Source: CAZVPF01 sp964628195
GTDB lineage: Bacteria > Planctomycetota > Phycisphaerae > Sedimentisphaerales > Anaerohalosphaeraceae
Length of the DNA: 64,000 nt
NCBI GenBank assembly: GCA_964628195.1
Contig: CAZVPF010000011.1
Location: forward strand, 26,735 to 90,734
Reading direction: 5' to 3'
This document shows, piece by piece, positions 24,481 through 31,919 of this stretch. Both the position numbers and the translations under genes were made by a program. Every line of letters starts with the position of its first letter. Position 1 is the stretch's first letter. The notes under the pieces are model-generated. The model saw only the letters and a list, made by a program, of their open reading frames with translations. It did not search any database and was not told where the DNA came from.

Positions 24481-26445
24481 ATGGCAAAATGGATAGTATT
24501 GATTTTGTTTGTCTTTGGTACCCTTGTTATCGGTGCTGGGATGATGTTGTACATGCGCATCGATCAGGCCCCTCCGAATATTGTCCTTATCAGCATAGAC
24601 ACCTGCAGGGCCGACTATTTGGGGTGTTACGGCAACACCTCCGATATAACCCCTAATATTGACCGGTTTGCTGCAAATGCCGTTCGATTTGAAAATGTCA
24701 TCACACCCGTCCCCCTCACCCTGCCTTCCCACTGCACCGTAATGACCGGCAAGTCACCAATTCAGCACGGCGTGCATCACAACATTAATTACAAACTCCC
24801 CGAAAAAGAAAAAACGCTCGCCGAATTTCTCAAAGACAAAGGCTATATCACAGGCGCCGCTGTCAGCACGTTCGTTCTCGACAAAAAGTTCGGCCTTGCT
24901 CAGGGCTTCGATATGTATGACGACAACTGCAGCACAACAAATGATCAAACTGAATACCCCGAAAGAAAAGGCGAACAAACCGCCCAAATCGCCATTGACT
25001 GGCTCGAAAAAATAACATCCAAAGACTCGGACAGGCCGTTCTTTCTTTTCACACACTTTTACGACCCCCATCACCCTTATTCCGCTGATAAAAATTTTGC
25101 TGATAAATTCCCCCAAGACCCCTATTCCGCCGAAATCGCCTATACCGATCACTGTATCGGGCGAATCCTCGAAAAGCTGAAAAATCTTGATGTTTACGAG
25201 GATTCTATAGTTATCATATTTGCAGACCACGGAGAGGGCTTGGGGGATCATAATGAGCTTTATCATGGCTTTTTCGTTTATCAATCTACAGTAAAAGTTC
25301 CTATGATAATCAAGCCTGACGGCAAATACCAACCTGGCACTGTAAAAAATATCGTATCTATCGCCGACATCACCCCGACTATCAATAAAATGCTCGGAAC
25401 ACAACCTCCGAATAATATATATGGCCGAGATATCAGTTGGGCCTTCCGGGCAAAACAGCCTCCCGTTTCAATGAAAAGAAAGCTTTACTGTGAAACAATA
25501 ATGCCCACCGAATACGACTGTTCCCCGATAATGGCGCTTGTCACCGACAAATATAAATATATCCGCACCCCCAGACAGGAACTCTACGACCTTCAAAACG
25601 ACCCCGGCGAAGAGAGTAATCTATACGATCAACAGCCGCACCGGGCAAAACTGCTTCAAGGCATGCTCGATGAAATTGTAATCTCCAGAAATGATCCGCC
25701 CAGTGCCGAAATATCCGTCAGTGATGCTGACATGCAAAAACTAAGATCGCTCGGGTACGTCGCCTCAGCTCCCGACAGCAGCGAATTCGTATTTGACTTG
25801 ACCAAAAACGACCCCAAAGACTGGATAGACTTCCACCAGCGGGTACTTGCTGTAAGGGCCTGCATCACCCAGGCCCAATACGACCAGGCACGTAAGATAT
25901 GCAGATTAATGATAGACAACAAACCACAGGTCGCCATGAATTATTATTACCTCGGCAATGCCCTCTTCGGAGACGGCGACAAAATAGGCGCAGCTATCAA
26001 TTTCAACAAGTTCCTCGAAGCTGTTGAATCCGACCCCGCCCAGCCTTTAACCTCCAATCCGCATATAAAAAGAAACGCCTCTGCCGCATATCACCTGCTT
26101 GGGATGATATACGCTGAAAGAAATAAACTCGAACAGGCAGCAGATTACTTTCAGAAATCAATCGATCTGAAAGAGGACTCCTTTGAAACACACTACAACC
26201 TTGCACGGGTATATTACACGTCGGGCCGGCTCAAAAAGGCCATCACCGAGTTCAAAAAGGCTATGCAGCTCGACAGCGACAGCGCGGATGTTTTACTCGG
26301 AATTGCTGATGTCTACGCCTCAAAAGGCGAATACGAAAACGCCCTCAAATTCTATAAACGCGGCAAAAACGTCGAACCTGACCTCGAAATATGGCAGCGT
26401 AAGATCGACATGGCAAAAAGAAACATGGTCCAGTTGGCCCCTTGA
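24481..26445 (+). CDS. Membrane-anchored sulfatase-superfamily enzyme with TPR repeats
   Basis: A 654-residue protein: N-terminal transmembrane helix (ILFVFGTLVIGAGMMLYM), an alkaline-phosphatase/sulfatase domain (~32-420) and a TPR tail (~440-650). NIVLISIDTCRADYLGCYG gives the first metal-site Asp, FADHGEGLGDH the second. The nucleophile region reads VPLTLPSHCTVMTG: a Thr stands where formylglycine-dependent sulfatases have Cys or Ser in CxPxR, so classical maturation is not expected and a phosphohydrolase- or transferase-like activity is possible. The TPRs (YYYLGNALFGDGDKIGAAI and later) suggest a protein partner. Likely periplasmic side of the inner membrane. Confidence 0.85.
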   Translation: MAKWIVLILFVFGTLVIGAGMMLYMRIDQAPPNIVLISIDTCRADYLGCYGNTSDITPNIDRFAANAVRFENVITPVPLTLPSHCTVMTGKSPIQHGVHHNINYKLPEKEKTLAEFLKDKGYITGAAVSTFVLDKKFGLAQGFDMYDDNCSTTNDQTEYPERKGEQTAQIAIDWLEKITSKDSDRPFFLFTHFYDPHHPYSADKNFADKFPQDPYSAEIAYTDHCIGRILEKLKNLDVYEDSIVIIFADHGEGLGDHNELYHGFFVYQSTVKVPMIIKPDGKYQPGTVKNIVSIADITPTINKMLGTQPPNNIYGRDISWAFRAKQPPVSMKRKLYCETIMPTEYDCSPIMALVTDKYKYIRTPRQELYDLQNDPGEESNLYDQQPHRAKLLQGMLDEIVISRNDPPSAEISVSDADMQKLRSLGYVASAPDSSEFVFDLTKNDPKDWIDFHQRVLAVRACITQAQYDQARKICRLMIDNKPQVAMNYYYLGNALFGDGDKIGAAINFNKFLEAVESDPAQPLTSNPHIKRNASAAYHLLGMIYAERNKLEQAADYFQKSIDLKEDSFETHYNLARVYYTSGRLKKAITEFKKAMQLDSDSADVLLGIADVYASKGEYENALKFYKRGKNVEPDLEIWQRKIDMAKRNMVQLAP

Positions 26446-26659
26446 TTCATAAAAATCCTGTATTTCTTTTAAATCCGTTCGAAGCCTCCTAAAATAAACC
26501 TCCACCCTTTAATCCTCTAAACGTTATTATCGGCCCATTCTTTCGTAAATATATTTTTGCGAAATTTCTTGCCGAGTAATTTGACCCGGACCGTTTTATT
26601 TATTAAATATTACTTTGACGGCAATGAGGCAAAACTTGTTACTAAAAGGATGACAAAAA

Positions 26660-26846
26660 TGGTTGACTTGATTAATGCCCAATGGGCATGTTAGTTTCGC
26701 CGAGGAATCGACCCGTCAGGGTTTCTTTATTGCTGCGTGTTCAAGCGAAGCTGTGGTGCTTCGTTGGGGGGTGAATTTAATCCCGACCGGTGTCGGGATT
26801 CTGGTTGACAGCCGTTCGGGGTCGTAAGCCCCGGGCGGTTTTTTTG
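26660..26846 (+). ncRNA. Candidate structured RNA of five hairpins with intrinsic terminator
   Basis: No gene lies here. Five hairpins follow one another: ATGCCC/GGGCAT (26675-26689); GAGGAA-tcg-ACCC/GGGT-TTCTTT (26702-26728); GCGAAGC/GCTTCGT (26745-26764); AATCCCGAC/GTCGGGATT with loop CGGT (26779-26800); and the terminator CCGTTCGGGG/CCCCGGGCGG followed by TTTTTTT (26812-26845). Upstream, TTGACC and TAAATA (around 26580-26608) could serve as promoter. The 3' end is 7 bases from the stop of the opposing gene. I could not fit it to tmRNA, RNase P, 6S or SRP RNA; a long structured sulfatase 3' UTR is the alternative. Confidence 0.5.
26812..26845 (+). terminator. Rho-independent terminator
   Basis: Ten-pair stem (two G-U), seven-base loop and seven T on the plus strand. 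It ends the candidate RNA above or a read-through transcript from the sulfatase-like gene. Confidence 0.85.
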
Positions 26847-26852
26847 TGCGCA

Positions 26853-28148
26853 TCACTGCATGCACTGAGTGTCGTAATAGAACATTAAACTTATCATGTT
26901 GTTGACCACTGTGTTCTCAATAAAATCTGACGCCGGCCCTGCATCCGCACTGGCCTGCTCATCCTCTTCCTGCCCGGCTTCGGCCTCACTCGCCAGGTCT
27001 TCAGAAGCATCCTCACCGCTTCCAAACTTCTTCGCGAGTACATCCACAGCCCGGGAGACCGGGTGGTCGGGATCTGTTATCCCCTTTTCACTGATATACT
27101 CTTTGAGCCCTTCAAATATGCTCTCATTGCCAAGTTCGGCTAAAAAATTACTTATCATCAAAACAATCTTAGGGTCCCGTTCGTCGGTCAGTTCATTGAA
27201 TAGCCCTTCGATATCCCCCTCCTGACCCATCTTTATTATCAAGTCAAATCTCTCGATTAACGCCCTTGTCCGTTTTTCCTGAATATCAAGTGTTTCTTCT
27301 TCAAGAGACGGCAATGGCCTGATGTCATTCTCGGCATTTACAGTCTGGCTTTGGGCTTCTTCTGCGGCATCCTCCGTCTGCCCGGCATCGTTCCCTGCAA
27401 AAAATATCACCCCGATTATTATCAATAACACCGCCCCAGCCGCCGAAAACCATAAAACTAAAGAACGATTTGTCGAACTTGGTGAAACAGGACCTTTCAA
27501 AAGTATTCGCCTGACTGACTGCTCGAGATGTTGTTTTAACTCCTGGCCCGGCTCATCGTCAAAATTTATCTCGTCGACAAAATCTTTATACCCTTTTTCA
27601 GACGCCTTTAAAGGTATTACCCGTTCCGCAGATTCAAGAGAATCCAGAAGCTGGCTCCGAACAACGCTGGAATCCCTCTCAAGCACCTCCCCTATAACAT
27701 TAATGTCCATATCCTCGTACATACGAAGCGAGAAAACATCCTGCAGCCGCGGCTTCATACTCAGTATCGCCCGCTTAATTAGCAATACCTTTTCAGGGTT
27801 GGTATCCGGCAACCCCGCCGACTGCTTCCCGGCCTGATGCTCTGCGGCTTTTTGCACCTCACCAACGTTTTCATCGGTCTTTAAAAACAGGTTTACCTGC
27901 CGACATGCGATTCCGAATATCCACCGTCTGAAATCCCGCAAGTTACCGGAAAAACCGGGAAACTCTCCTGTGATCTGTTCAAAAATCTGCAAAGTGATCT
28001 TCTCTGCGCTGCCCCTGTTGAAAACCCGCCTGAAAACGAACCGGAAAATATCGTCATAATAAAGCCCCACCAGGTACATAAAGGATTCCCGGTCGAACTT
28101 GGCCTTTTCGATAAGCCCCGCCCTTTGATCGCCGTTATTTCCGTTCAA
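26853..28148 (-). CDS. ECF sigma-like domain fused to a transmembrane protein
   Basis: A 431-residue protein, best started at TTG 28148 (AAAGG seven bases upstream; another TTG at 28163 has no site). Residues ~10-180 resemble an ECF sigma factor: region 2 with YLVGLYYDDIFRFVFRRVFN and FRRWIFGIACRQVNLFLK, region 4 with PRLQDVFSLRMYEDMDINVI and GEVLERDSSVVRSQLLDSLE. A transmembrane helix (LVLWFSAAGAVLLIIIGVIF, ~230-250) then leads to an acidic helical domain with HEAT-like text, outside the cytoplasm. The stretch between (QELKQHLEQSVRRIL) resembles linkers after anti-sigma domains. A membrane-tethered regulator is inferred; promoter binding is uncertain. Confidence 0.65.
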   Translation of the reverse strand: MNGNNGDQRAGLIEKAKFDRESFMYLVGLYYDDIFRFVFRRVFNRGSAEKITLQIFEQITGEFPGFSGNLRDFRRWIFGIACRQVNLFLKTDENVGEVQKAAEHQAGKQSAGLPDTNPEKVLLIKRAILSMKPRLQDVFSLRMYEDMDINVIGEVLERDSSVVRSQLLDSLESAERVIPLKASEKGYKDFVDEINFDDEPGQELKQHLEQSVRRILLKGPVSPSSTNRSLVLWFSAAGAVLLIIIGVIFFAGNDAGQTEDAAEEAQSQTVNAENDIRPLPSLEEETLDIQEKRTRALIERFDLIIKMGQEGDIEGLFNELTDERDPKIVLMISNFLAELGNESIFEGLKEYISEKGITDPDHPVSRAVDVLAKKFGSGEDASEDLASEAEAGQEEDEQASADAGPASDFIENTVVNNMISLMFYYDTQCMQ

Positions 28149-28320
28149 ATACGAACCTTTCAACTAAAACCAACCACACAAATAATAACCAAAAATGCAT
28201 CGCTTTGAAAAGCAAAAAACATCCGAAATTACTTTTTCATCACTATTATCAGCGTCTCAGAGTTGATTTGTCACGAAAACAACCTTAAAATACCCCCAAT
28301 GTTTTTTGGAGATACGAAAT

Positions 28321-28995
28321 ATGTATGGCTTAATATTTGACGTCGACGGCGTAATAGCCGACACCGAAGCAGTAAACGCCCGAGCAAGCATAGAAATGTT
28401 CGATGAAGTATTCGGCCTGGCAGGGGTTAAAAGAGAGGACTTTGAAAAAGGCCTCGGCCGCGGAGCAGCAGCATATGTCCGCGCAGCAGCACAAATCCAC
28501 GGATTCGAAATGTCCGACCAGCAAATCGAGCAGGCAACAAAAGTCCGACAGGAAAAATTCCTCGAAATCCTCAAGAATCAGCCCCTGCCCGCATTTCCAG
28601 GTGTGCTCGAACTAATCGCCGCAGCCCGGCAAAGAGAAGACTTCATTACCGCCATCGCAACTTCCAGCACACGCGAAAAAAGCATGGCCGTACTCGAATC
28701 TGCCAAGATACCATGGCGTGAAATGACATACGTAACCGGAAGCGAGATCAAAAACAAAAAACCAGACCCCGAACTGTTCCTTACAGCCGCAGAAAAAGCA
28801 ACCATTGCCCCCCAACGCTGTGTCGTAATTGAAGACGCACCCAATGGAGTCCAGGCGGCACTTACCGCTGGATGCAAATGCATCGCAGTAACAAACAGCA
28901 CAACTCCGGAAAAACTCTCGTCAGCTCACAGAGTTGTTACATCCCTCAAAGAAATAACTATCGAAGACCTGACATCCATTCTCGACAACAATTAA
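28321..28995 (+). CDS. HAD-superfamily phosphatase, beta-phosphoglucomutase-like
   Basis: A 224-residue protein; ATG 28321 is chosen over an in-frame TTG because TTGGAG sits nine bases upstream. GLIFDVDGVIADTE is HAD motif I with the Asp nucleophile, ATSSTREKSM motif II, KKPDPELF motif III and VVIEDAPNGVQAALTAGCKC motif IV. The cap domain between motifs I and II is the helical type of the phosphoglycolate phosphatase/beta-phosphoglucomutase group. Substrate unknown, probably a small sugar phosphate. Confidence 0.87.
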   Translation: MYGLIFDVDGVIADTEAVNARASIEMFDEVFGLAGVKREDFEKGLGRGAAAYVRAAAQIHGFEMSDQQIEQATKVRQEKFLEILKNQPLPAFPGVLELIAAARQREDFITAIATSSTREKSMAVLESAKIPWREMTYVTGSEIKNKKPDPELFLTAAEKATIAPQRCVVIEDAPNGVQAALTAGCKCIAVTNSTTPEKLSSAHRVVTSLKEITIEDLTSILDNN

Positions 28996-29038
28996 GGGCA
29001 ATCTGAAATTGGAAAGAAAGCCCGATCGAATTGAACTG

Positions 29039-29221
29039 CTACTGTATCTCAATAGCATCCACCGGGCACTCGTCCGCCGCCTGCTGGGCAGCATCCTCAA
29101 GTTCCGACGGCACGGAATCAACCTTAACCTGGGCCTGATCGGAACCCATTTCGAAAACTTCCGGACAAGAATCAACACACAAACCGCACGATGTACAAGT
29201 ATCATGGACGACAGCCTTCAT
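29039..29221 (-). CDS. Small single-cluster [4Fe-4S] ferredoxin
   Basis: A 60-residue protein. Ligands are C9, C12 and C15 in TCTSCGLCVDSCPEVFE plus C52 before Pro in DECPVDAIEI; C19 is the extra cysteine that in related ferredoxins can form a disulfide. The size and single-cluster pattern are those of Thermotoga/Desulfovibrio-type ferredoxins. It serves as a low-potential electron carrier. GGGGG precedes the start. It converges on the HAD gene and stands alone. Confidence 0.93.
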   Translation of the reverse strand: MKAVVHDTCTSCGLCVDSCPEVFEMGSDQAQVKVDSVPSELEDAAQQAADECPVDAIEIQ

Positions 29222-29308
29222 AGCTTAACCCCCTTAATAAAATAATATTTGCATTTATAACCCATATTCTATCCAACCAGCATCTTTTGACAAGCTTTTT
29301 GTTTTTTA

Positions 29309-29337
29309 TTAGCATTTTTTCCTGCCGCGTGTATAAT
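29309..29337 (+). promoter_or_regulatory. Promoter of the SRP RNA-dnaX-recR unit
   Basis: TTAGCA (29309-29314) and a perfect TATAAT (29332-29337) are spaced 17 bases. Initiation is expected near 29344, just at a perfect ten-base inverted repeat (29345-29369). Confidence 0.7.
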
Positions 29338-29344
29338 GACAATT

Positions 29345-29369
29345 TACCTCGAAACCGGATTTCGAGGTA
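29345..29369 (+). repeat. Perfect hairpin at the predicted transcription start
   Basis: TACCTCGAAA / TTTCGAGGTA with loop CCGGA, directly downstream of the promoter. No T run follows, so it is not a terminator; it may be an operator or a 5' hairpin removed when the SRP RNA is matured. Confidence 0.6.
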
Positions 29370-29396
29370 TTAGGTCCTGAACAAAAATTATTCTAT

Positions 29397-29491
29397 GGTC
29401 GGGTCCCATACAAGCCGGACGCGTGAATCTGGTCAGGCGGGGAACCGAGCAGCCATAAGCGTTAGTCTGGTTGTGTATGGCAAACCCGGCC
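29397..29491 (+). ncRNA. ffs: Bacterial small signal recognition particle RNA
   Basis: About 95 bases that fold into one long hairpin: ends GGTCGGGT and ACCCGGCC pair perfectly, then CCATACAA pairs with TTGTGTATGG. The tip holds the conserved SRP domain IV text GTGAATCTGGTCAGGC, GGGGAACCGAGCAGCC and ATAAGCG, which bind Ffh. A short T run (CATCTTTTT) follows. The place, directly before dnaX and recR, is the same as in Bacillus (scr-dnaX-recR). Exact ends are inferred from pairing. Confidence 0.88.
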
Positions 29492-29520
29492 ATCTTTTTA
29501 CAAAGTTCCATTAAAGGCAA

Positions 29521-31194
29521 ATGGCATACACGGTTCTGGCAAGAAAATACAGGTCGCAGGTCTTCGACGACGTGCTCGGACAGGAAGCAGTCTCGAAAAC
29601 CCTGAAAAACGCCATCAGCTCCGGCAGGGTCGCACACGCATACCTCTTTTCCGGTACCCGCGGTGTAGGCAAGACAACTATGGCCCGAATACTCGCCAAG
29701 TCTCTCAACTGCCTTAATTCCGAACAGCCCACAACAGAACCATGCTGCAAATGCGATAGCTGTCTCTCAATAAACCTCGGCGAGGACATCGACGTCATAG
29801 AGATCGACGGTGCCTCAAACAACGGTGTTGAAAATATTCGCGAACTGCGCGAAAATGCCATTTATAAACCTGCCCGCGCAAGATACAAAATATACATCAT
29901 CGACGAAATACACATGCTCAGCACCGGGGCATTCAACGCTCTGCTGAAAATACTCGAAGAACCGCCCGCCCACGTAAAGTTCATCTTCGCGACAACCGAA
30001 CCCAATAAGGTCCTGTCTACCATCCAGTCACGGTGCCAGCGTTTCGACTTTTGCAACATCAGCCCGGAGATAATCGCAAAGCAGATCGAAACCGTACTCG
30101 ACGCGGAAAAAATAAAGTACGAACCGGACCTCATAATAAGGCTCTCACGCCTCGCTAATGGCTCAATGCGTGACGCCCTGAGCCTGCTCGATCAGCTCAT
30201 AAGCGCCGAATCAAAAAAACTCACCACCGACCTCATCGAAAAAGTCCTCGGACAGCCCGACACACTGCGAATATATACCTTGATCGAGAAAATAGCCTCA
30301 GCCGACGCCCCCGGCGTAATAACCGGCGTAGACGAACTGCTCGCAAGCGGAATAACCGCAAACCAGGTGCTCGAATCACTCATCGCCCGCCTGCGGGACA
30401 TAATGATTCTCAAAACTGCACCGAATAGTAAACTCGTCGTACTTACCGGTGCAGAGTCCGAGCAGGTAAACAAACTGCTCCCCGATTTTGACATTCCGGG
30501 ACTGATATACTCCGTAACCGCCCTTGAAAAGCTCCGCTGGACGATAAAAAATTCCGAAAACCCCCGCCCACTGCTCGAGGCAACAATGCTCCGCCTTGCA
30601 CTAAGCGAACACTTCCTGTCAGTAACGGAACTGATGGGACAAATTTCTTCCGGATCCCCCGCAACGGCATCTGCCCTAAAAAAAAAATCTCCCGCCGCTG
30701 AAAAAAGGACCCCAAACCCGCCGCTGATATCCCAAACCCAGGCACAATCGGTAACCAGCCCACCAGCCGGCCAAAAAGTCAACAACGTTGACCCCGAAAG
30801 CTTCAACTCAATAAAAACAAACTGGCAGCAAATAATCGACTCAACACGCAATGCCAACGGCTCAACCGCCTCATATCTCGCCTCTGCCGAACCTGCTTCA
30901 ATGAACGAATCTATTCTCACAATTGCATTCCCAAAAAGCAAACAGTTCCCCAGGCAAATGTGTGAAAAACGCATTGACAAAGTAAATGAACTTCTCTCCG
31001 CCGCTCTCGGAAAAGAAATTAAAACAAAATTCACAACATCCGCCGACACGGATGATAAAAAAACTAAAACTCCCGCACCAGGCGCAAAAATAGGTAAAAA
31101 AACCCGGAACAAGGCACTGCAGGACCCCGCTGTCCAGACCCTCCTCTCCGGCCTTGATGCCTCGGTCATAGACATAAGAGAGATAGATAAATGA
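29521..31194 (+). CDS. dnaX: DNA polymerase III subunit gamma/tau
   Basis: A 557-residue clamp-loader ATPase. Walker A is GTRGVGKTT, the zinc site CCKCDSC, Walker B IIDEIHMLSTGAFNALLKIL, sensor 1 ATTEPNKVL and sensor 2 NGSMRDALSLLDQL; domain III runs to ~370 and a Pro/Lys-rich tau-type tail to 557. At codons 386-389 the gene has ten consecutive A (30678-30687), at the point where the short gamma form ends in species that make it by slippage; both shifted frames stop quickly (TGA at 30699 and 30725). The stop overlaps recR by four bases. Expected at the replication fork. Confidence 0.95.
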   Translation: MAYTVLARKYRSQVFDDVLGQEAVSKTLKNAISSGRVAHAYLFSGTRGVGKTTMARILAKSLNCLNSEQPTTEPCCKCDSCLSINLGEDIDVIEIDGASNNGVENIRELRENAIYKPARARYKIYIIDEIHMLSTGAFNALLKILEEPPAHVKFIFATTEPNKVLSTIQSRCQRFDFCNISPEIIAKQIETVLDAEKIKYEPDLIIRLSRLANGSMRDALSLLDQLISAESKKLTTDLIEKVLGQPDTLRIYTLIEKIASADAPGVITGVDELLASGITANQVLESLIARLRDIMILKTAPNSKLVVLTGAESEQVNKLLPDFDIPGLIYSVTALEKLRWTIKNSENPRPLLEATMLRLALSEHFLSVTELMGQISSGSPATASALKKKSPAAEKRTPNPPLISQTQAQSVTSPPAGQKVNNVDPESFNSIKTNWQQIIDSTRNANGSTASYLASAEPASMNESILTIAFPKSKQFPRQMCEKRIDKVNELLSAALGKEIKTKFTTSADTDDKKTKTPAPGAKIGKKTRNKALQDPAVQTLLSGLDASVIDIREIDK

Positions 31195-31796
31195 CCAATC
31201 CCGCCTACACACAATCGCTTAACGAACTCATTGACCAGTTCGCCGCGCTTCCCGGCATAGGCAAAAAAACCGCCGAAAGGCTCGCTTTTCATATTCTAAA
31301 AACCGAAAAAAACGACGCCCTGAAACTCGCAAAGGCCGTTGCCAATGTCAAAAACAACATCCGCCAGTGCAAACAATGCTACAATCTTTCCGAAAGCGAC
31401 CTGTGCCCCATATGCTCCGACCAGTCCCGTGACCACTCCATTATTTGCGTAGTCGAACAGCCGAAGGACGTTATCAGCCTTGAAAAGACCGGTTTATGCA
31501 AATGGGTCTACCATGTACTCAACGGCCACCTCGCACCGCTCGAAGGAATCGAAGCGGAGGACCTTACCATAGACGCCCTCGTAAAACGTATCCGCTCCGG
31601 TAAGGTCAAAGAAATAGTCATGGCAACAAACCCAAACATAGAAGGCGACGGAACGGCTCTTTATATAAATTCTCTCGTCAAATCCGCCGGGATAAAAATA
31701 ACCCGCCTCGCAAGGGGCCTCCCGACAGGCAGCCAGATTGAATACGCAAGCGGAGCAATCCTCGCCGACGCAATATTGGCAAGACAACAGTTGTAA
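31191..31796 (+). CDS. recR: Recombination mediator protein RecR
   Basis: A 201-residue RecR of normal length: helix-hairpin-helix FAALPGIGKKTAERLAFHIL, zinc finger C4 (CKQCYNLSESDLCPIC), and Toprim domain (ICVVEQPKDVISLEKTG, NIEGDGTALYI). It works with RecO in loading RecA at gaps. Translation is coupled to dnaX by the ATGA overlap. The ybaB gene that often sits between dnaX and recR is absent. Confidence 0.95.
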   Translation: MTNPAYTQSLNELIDQFAALPGIGKKTAERLAFHILKTEKNDALKLAKAVANVKNNIRQCKQCYNLSESDLCPICSDQSRDHSIICVVEQPKDVISLEKTGLCKWVYHVLNGHLAPLEGIEAEDLTIDALVKRIRSGKVKEIVMATNPNIEGDGTALYINSLVKSAGIKITRLARGLPTGSQIEYASGAILADAILARQQL

Positions 31797-31919
31797 TTCA
31801 AAACTGCTTCGGTTATAATTGACAACCGTAATGAATTTCCCACGGATGGGTCTTCATTAAAAATGCTTTATAAAATGTAAACTATTAAATAGTTTTTTAT
31901 AAACGGAGCTTCGGCTGAA

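Noticed and set aside
30192..31292. Long minus-strand reading frame of 366 codons inside dnaX
   Set aside because: It lies fully antisense to a well-supported gene, has Ser/Phe-rich composition and no family motif.
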